In this document: piece after piece, positions 45,326 through 50,000 of the stretch | How positions within the stretch are numbered: the stretch's first letter is position 1 | How the letters are laid out: each line of letters begins with the position of its first letter | Assembly: GCA_030141605.1 (NCBI GenBank) | Contig: JAQGDQ010000247.1 | Coordinates: forward strand, 42,501 to 92,500 | DNA: 50,000 nt | DNA from: Tubiluchus corallicola | Taxonomy: Eukaryota > Priapulida > Priapulimorpha > Priapulimorphida > Tubiluchidae | Direction: 5' to 3' | Position numbers and translations under genes: made by a program | Notes under the pieces: model-generated | What the model saw: only the letters and a program-made list of their open reading frames with translations | Told to the model about the DNA's origin: nothing | Databases searched by the model: none

Positions 45326-47830
45326 TCCCTCCTAAGGCAAAGATGGTAGAACGATTTGTTGTAAGTTTAGCGTGCAATGGCATCCACACATTGACGAATT
45401 ATTGAAGGAACGCAGACTCTCCTAAATCTATATTTTGATTTTATTTTACAACTTGTCAATTGCGTTTTACTAAAATCTGCTAGTAAGAGCCTATGTTAGG
45501 AAATGAGGCCAACAGGCTTGACCCGGGTGTCCTACAGGCTGCAATCCACGGCCCCACAAGCTTTGGTAACATTTGGCAAAATATCTGTTTTTTTACCAAG
45601 GTTGTGTTTAGGGCCCATAATTTCATTGGCCCAGGGTCATAATCCGGTCCTGTCAACAGCTCATTATGACTTTTTGCCTAATTAGATTGATGGCTCTTCG
45701 CGATGCCACTAAACTTGTTTAACTCTTATTATAGACCTACGCTCTGTAATTTCATCACTAAACTCATCAACAGTTTATTATTTCGAGTGACACCTAGCGT
45801 GACCTTGTTTAAAGTTTTCACCAACGTAGTGCAAATTATGATCTAAAATTCTTCATGAAATTCCACGAACACGAAAGTCTTACTCTCATAATAAAAAATG
45901 AAATCGACTGTCTTACTTTTCATGAGGACACACAGTAGGTTACGCGATTTCGAGCACGAGTAGTATCGTAAAGCAAATCTTCTCACTTAATTAAAAAGTT
46001 TCCAAGAAATAACCTAATTTGTATTTAAATCAGTAGTTTTGTGGTTGTTTGATTAATTGATAGGCCATAATTAAAGATTCTCTTGGTTCTATTAAAATGC
46101 ACGTAGCAGAAAAAGCCTTACGTGATCAATAATTTAGGGCTTATTTTAGGCCACATGACTTTGATCTTCAGTTAATGGGCCTAAATGATGGTGTTAAGAA
46201 AAATTAACGATCACTCAATTTAGAGAAAATTAAATAGCTGATAGGTTGTTTCACACTGATAAATCACAATAATAGCAATGTTTGTGCCAAAGACACAATT
46301 AATAAAATCTGCTGTTCCTTCCGAGACAGAGATACGCCTCAAAATGAAGGATATGGCACAGAACCACGCCTATTGCTCATTCACGATTAAATTAACGAGT
46401 TAAGCTTATCTAAAGGTAAGTGTTTATAGGCCCCACATTATAAACTGATGATAGATTATGCATTTGATGCAGTTATTTCAATTGAAAAGCAAAAACTAGA
46501 TTTTTACCAGTCCTCTACTTTTCACCACTTTAATCTCTTCCAGCCTTCCAGGGCAGGCATTTATTGATTGATTAACAGAGAAATTGACGAAAGAAGATTA
46601 TTACTTAATTATAAGTTTGCCTCGTCTACAAGGTTTAAATAACAGTAGCACTGAGCCGTAACGTAACAGATTTAATCAATAAACAAACAACGAACACGAC
46701 CTTATATGTTACTCTAAGTTACTTTGACTTCTAAATGCTGTATCCTGCATGATCATCAGTTTTAGCTTGACAAGCACCAATGTCACGTTGACAGCAGCAA
46801 TTTTTCTTTTCTGCATATTTCTTTCCGTGACGTCACAATGTTCCGCGTGCAGGAGGTTAACTTATTGTCTTACGGCCATCTTGTCACTTACCGTTTTAAA
46901 CGCGGATGAATTGTGATCGCAAGACGCTTCCATTTTTGAAAAATCTCATGGTCTACGTCCTAACTGAAGATCTTGGTAGATTTTGCTCAAGCTTAATTTA
47001 ATTTGAACCAGGAAGAGAGTTGTGGAAACACGTAGAACAATGATGTTGTTGATACGATAAGTCACAAACTATTATTGTAATCCATTATGCTTGTTCGTTT
47101 AGCCGTTAGCTCACTTGTATTCTCACTTTTACAACAAAATTGGCTTATCTTTAAGGAAAGAATCGAGGACCTTTTCTTAATATTTGAAGTAAGGACTAAA
47201 ACAATGTAAAGCATCTTTTAACATTAAAAATGTTTTAACAAACTAATACAAAATACTAATTGTGATATATTACTCTGCATCGGCAAACATAAGGCCCACT
47301 TAAGACCAAACTTAATTTAATACCCTCGTAGATTATTAGATTGATAAATTTTATGGTTATTACCAAATGAGTCTATTCATGAAACAACATCTGTATGCGA
47401 ACTTTATAAACAGACAACTTCAAAACAGTTTCATAAACAGGATGAAATGCCATACGAAATTTTGTCTTTTTACGGTTAATAAGTTAATAACAAATAAATC
47501 GGTCAACAGAATAGGAGGAAATTAAATTCAGCAAGCGGAAAAGCTGGGTCAACAATTTCCTTTTTATTTCATTATTCTATTCAGCGCTGTAAAGGCTAAA
47601 TACAAATACACTTATATAAGTTTAATCGTTTAAAGTATATAACTATCGTCATTATTATTATTATAAGTATATAGTCTCCTTTTATAATTTTCTGATTTTT
47701 AAAATTTCATGATATAAATACTGACTGTTATAAGTTTCTGGAATAACTCCAAAGTTTCCACTTTAGAACGAATTCTTAGCCCTGAATCTCTGTGGGCCAT
47801 GCGTATCTTTTATTGGATAGTCTGCCACTC
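45326..47830. other. unique non-coding stretch, partly enhancer-like
   Basis: No gene was recognised. The block at 46020-46520 is repeat-free and dense in ATTAATTGATA, TCF-like CTTTGATCTT (about 46160), GATA-like and homeodomain-like words. Conservation is unknown. Confidence 0.4.
46827..46883. promoter_or_regulatory. CRE palindrome and YY1-like site
   Basis: GTGACGTCAC at 46827-46836 is a perfect CRE/ATF palindrome. CGGCCATCTTG at 46873-46883 matches a YY1 site; on the minus strand it reads CAAGATGGCCG and runs into GTAAGA, a possible splice donor. This pairing is typical of TATA-less promoters, but no transcript is evident. Confidence 0.25.
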
Positions 47831-47930
47831 GGACTTTTTTATATCAGAACCATAGATACGTTTTATTTATCTTTTGTTGGTTTGTCTCTCTTTGACTTTA
47901 TGTATCAGGACCATAGATACGTTTCCTGGT
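47831..47930. repeat. 61-bp imperfect duplication
   Basis: TATCAGAACCATAGATACGT at 47842 recurs as TATCAGGACCATAGATACGT at 47903, with TTTGACTTTATG/CGGACTTTTTTA upstream of each. There are two copies only. Confidence 0.6.
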
Positions 47931-48084
47931 CAGTTTTCTTTCTCTAGCCATTTACGTGCGGCTAATAAGAGTTTTAAGCACCAAATGTAGCTGTAGATTT
48001 ACTGCTGTGTCTTACCTTAACAGGCTTTTAACTTTGAAAATGTTATTATTAGAAGAGAGAAGAATTCATTATGATCTAAAGTGT

Positions 48085-48478
48085 GCTACAATATTATTCA
48101 TAGTGAAAACGAGTTAGACAGAAATGAATTTTTTACCCAAGCTCATAGAATTTCTAGGGGTCATTGCCACAAACATTATGTAAATCGACTTGCATTTATA
48201 GCTCAACATTGGAGTTGTCAAGTACTGGAATTCCCTTCCTGAACATATAAATGGGTTCTCCACTTGTAAATGCCACCTCCACTAAATTGTTTACTCAAAG
48301 ATTAATGAAAATTGACTTTTCAAAACGTTTGCATTTCTGCAGACACGTGTAAGTAGCAATTCTAAGAAGTAGTACTCTTTGTGTCTCTCCCGTATCCATT
48401 TTAACCCGTCTTGTTTATTATTGTACAAATTGTATTGTTTTATGCATTTAAATTTTATTGTATGTGAGGAAAATTTAA
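48085..48478 (+). pseudogene. 5'-truncated LINE, ORF2 C-terminus and 3' UTR
   Basis: A frame from about 48092 encodes FFTQAHRISRGHCHKHYVNR. After a frameshift the sequence reads VKYWNSLPEH (WNSLPEH at 48226-48246). After another shift it reads ATSTKLFTQRLMKIDF. The order R-G-H...W-N-S-L-P-E-H...L-F-x-x-R-L is the conserved C-terminal tail of ORF2 in CR1/L2/Jockey-type non-LTR retrotransposons. The 3' UTR leads into TTTAATAAATAATAAATAAA. At least two frameshifts make it a pseudogene. It is in the opposite orientation to the LINE at 14997-15420, and its motif residues differ, so it is probably a different family. Confidence 0.8.
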
Positions 48479-48557
48479 TAAATAATAAATAAATAAGTAA
48501 ATAAATAAATAAATGAATAAATAAACAAATTAGTAAGTAAATAAATAAATAAATAAG

Positions 48558-48633
<76 letters not shown>

Positions 48634-48675
48634 AAATAAATAAATAACTAAATAAATAAATAACTAAATAAATAT
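48470..48675 (+). repeat. (AAAT)n LINE tail
   Basis: AATAAATAATAAAT passes into about 190 bp of AAAT units with AAGT, AACT and AACAAAT variants, directly following the LINE 3' UTR. Confidence 0.93.
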
Positions 48676-48975
48676 CTGTTTCCTAAAACGAGGTGACAAT
48701 GCAACTTTGATGACACATCACCCTCTCACGCGCCACTGAAGAATTATAATGATCATCCACAAATATTTGGTGTTTTTAGACGCAACCCTTTCTGCTATCG
48801 AGGCCTTCGCGCTAAATGCGGTCAGTCGATTACAGGTAAAAATACAGCTGATCCTGAAGGAAATGATGATTATTATTATCCACAATTCTGTCTGCACATT
48901 CTTGGTCCACATTTGCATTACGACCTTGGCGTAGATGTAGTCAAGCTACGGCTCAATAAGTTCACTTGAAGAGAA
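48676..48975. other. short non-repetitive stretch
   Basis: A possible 56-bp exon-like segment lies at 48780-48835 (TTTTTAG before, GTAAAA after), but the splice sites are weak and I do not call it. Confidence 0.35.
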
Positions 48976-49436
48976 GCGCCCTGCGGGTTGGACAATACAC
49001 TCCATAACTATAATCAAACCAGGTGGTTGGAAAAATCATGCCTTTACCTGCGAACGGCTCGCTGAGTAAACGTTGTTGCGTTATTTTTTACCGCAATTTC
49101 ATTGTGTGCGAGTAGGAAAAGTAAAAGTGGTCTGCCTTCTGTTCAATCACGTGTTTTCTTAAAGCTTCTGTTCAGAGCTGTCGCAGTAGCGTGATTCTTT
49201 CGTAGATTACGTAACGGCTCGGGTATTGTTGAAATTGTTTGCGTTTTGGTTGTTGGATTAAACTGGAATCGGTGAAATGTGATCGTGTGATCCATAACGC
49301 AATTGTGTCACACGAACGTGTAAGAGGAACAGCTAGTGATTGGTGAACTCATTTTGGATTATATCTTTGTGTTAAGCATAATTTATCAACTAAACTGTGA
49401 TTTTTTTTGTAAAATGCGAGACAAAATGCGAGCGCC
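48976..49436 (+). promoter_or_regulatory. putative TATA-less promoter and 5' UTR of the exon at 49437
   Basis: CpG-richer sequence precedes the start codon. A CACGTG E-box lies at 49148-49153 with CAAT immediately upstream, and a TTACGTAA bZIP palindrome at 49207-49214. No TATA box is seen. The transcription start cannot be placed. Confidence 0.3.
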
Positions 49437-49464
49437 ATGTCCGAGAAACTTAACGAAGTCTTGA
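49414..49464 (+). other. upstream ORF overlapping the start codon
   Basis: ATG at 49414 opens a 16-codon frame (MRDKMRAPCPRNLTKS) that runs through the ATG at 49437 in another frame and stops with TGA at 49462-49464. The 12-bp unit AAAATGCGAGAC is nearly duplicated, giving two in-frame upstream ATGs. Such overlapping upstream ORFs usually lower translation of the main frame. Confidence 0.35.
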
Positions 49465-49489
49465 TGGAGTGGGAGAAAGAAATGAATAG
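49437..49489 (+). CDS. short first coding exon (gene unknown)
   Basis: ATG at 49437 (context AGCGCCATGT, G at -3) opens MSEKLNEVLMEWEKEMN plus two bases (AG), followed by a perfect U2 donor GTGAGT at 49490. An in-frame TAA at 49410-49412 excludes an upstream start in this frame. The peptide is Glu/Lys-rich and likely helical, possibly the beginning of a coiled coil. I do not recognise the protein. The phase (two bases, AG) is the same as at 41230, so the two exons could be alternative starts of one gene continuing past the right edge. That link is inference. Confidence 0.55.
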
Positions 49490-49741
49490 GTGAGTCATCA
49501 AGAAGCTGCATGATTGGGTGTATGCACTCATGTGATGGTTTGTTAGTTTCGTAATTCCTTCTGTCTTTTTCGGCTGTTTATCTGCCTGCTTATTAGTGTA
49601 AGATGTTTTTTAAGTTATGATTTTTAAGCAGATGGTTTTGACATATTGATTAGGCCTACTAGGAGGCCTAATATTTGCAATCGTTCGTCGTCCCATATTG
49701 AACTTTCTTGTTTTTTCGTATTATGTACAGGTTTTAATTTT

Positions 49742-49885
49742 TTTTGCTACAGTAGGCTTTTGTAGGATAAAAAAATATATCTTTAACGCTTTTGGCTATA
49801 GTAGGCTTTTATATATATATATATATTTAACTTATTTGGCTACAGTAGGCTTTTGTATATATATACTTTTAGCTTTAGTGCATTA
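49742..49885. repeat. tandem repeat, about 3 units of 45-60 bp with (AT)n
   Basis: TTGGCTACAGTAGGCTTTTG and variants start near 49744, 49791 and 49837, each followed by a TA-rich run of differing length. Confidence 0.75.
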
Positions 49886-49935
49886 TTTCTCCTTCGTATT
49901 TTACTTATACTGGTGACATTACGTTTTACATAATT

Positions 49936-50000
49936 GAATGGATGAGTGAATGAATAAATGAGTGAGTGAATGAATGAATGAATGAATGGATGGATGAACG
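49936..50000 (+). repeat. (GAAT)n array at the window edge
   Basis: GAATGGATGAGT variants, a short (GAAT) run and GGATGGATG continue to the last base, so the array is cut by the window boundary. Confidence 0.9.

Noticed and set aside
48780-48835. 56-bp exon-like segment (TTTTTAG before, GTAAAA after)
   Set aside because: Short pyrimidine tract, non-optimal donor and no frame evidence. It is compatible in phase with the 41230 donor, but this is too weak.

Overview
This is a eukaryotic, almost certainly animal, intergenic or intronic window. It is AT-rich and has no long open reading frame of ordinary composition. Every ORF over about 110 codons lies in a simple repeat or in a dispersed repeat. 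The sequence carries splice-site-bounded short coding exons, truncated LINE 3' ends (ORF2 C-terminal motifs followed by AATAAA and a microsatellite tail), a tRNA-derived SINE with an (ATT)n tail, and inverted-repeat (MITE-like) elements. TTAGGG-type degenerate arrays, abundant AGGCCTA words and CTCF-, NRF1- and YY1-like motifs fit a non-vertebrate bilaterian, probably marine. I cannot name the species.

By my reading about 7-8 kb of the 50 kb is tandem repeat. There are di-, tri-, tetra- and especially pentanucleotide arrays (CCACA, ACAAT, TCGTA, ATATT, CCTTA), several with higher-order structure, plus minisatellites of 39 bp (24.05-24.72 kb) and about 81 bp (38.3-38.9 kb).

Layout. 0-6 kb: unique sequence, a foldback element with a telomere-like core (1.2-1.46 kb), a possible tRNA-like SINE remnant (2.7 kb) and a homeodomain-site-rich block (4.3-4.8 kb). 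6-9.2 kb: a dense microsatellite cluster with two pentamer arrays in opposite strand sense around a 330-bp spacer. 10.4-17.6 kb: a nest of mobile-element fragments, namely two copies of a CT-core repeat, a 350-bp inverted repeat, a tRNA-SINE, a 5'-truncated minus-strand LINE and a second, unnamed repeat family. 19.3-19.8 kb: a TIR element with a 184-bp internal duplication. 25.7-26.2 and 33.0-33.4 kb: two copies of one inverted-repeat family. 30.0-30.5 kb: a decayed reverse-transcriptase relic in which the QGS..GPLLF segment is tandemly multiplied, next to a near-perfect 89-bp palindrome. 35.3-35.8 and 43.3-43.9 kb: long structured microsatellites. 48.1-48.7 kb: a LINE 3' end.

The only convincing host-gene pieces are two short coding exons on the plus strand. 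One is at 41141-41230 (start codon at 41175, donor GTATGT). The other has its start codon at 49437 and donor GTGAGT. Both leave the same phase (two bases, AG), so they could be alternative first coding exons of one gene whose body lies beyond the window. An NRF1-type palindrome at 42633 and a CRE/YY1 pair near 46.83-46.88 kb are promoter candidates between them. I found no prokaryote-like system, CRISPR array, rRNA or intact tRNA gene.
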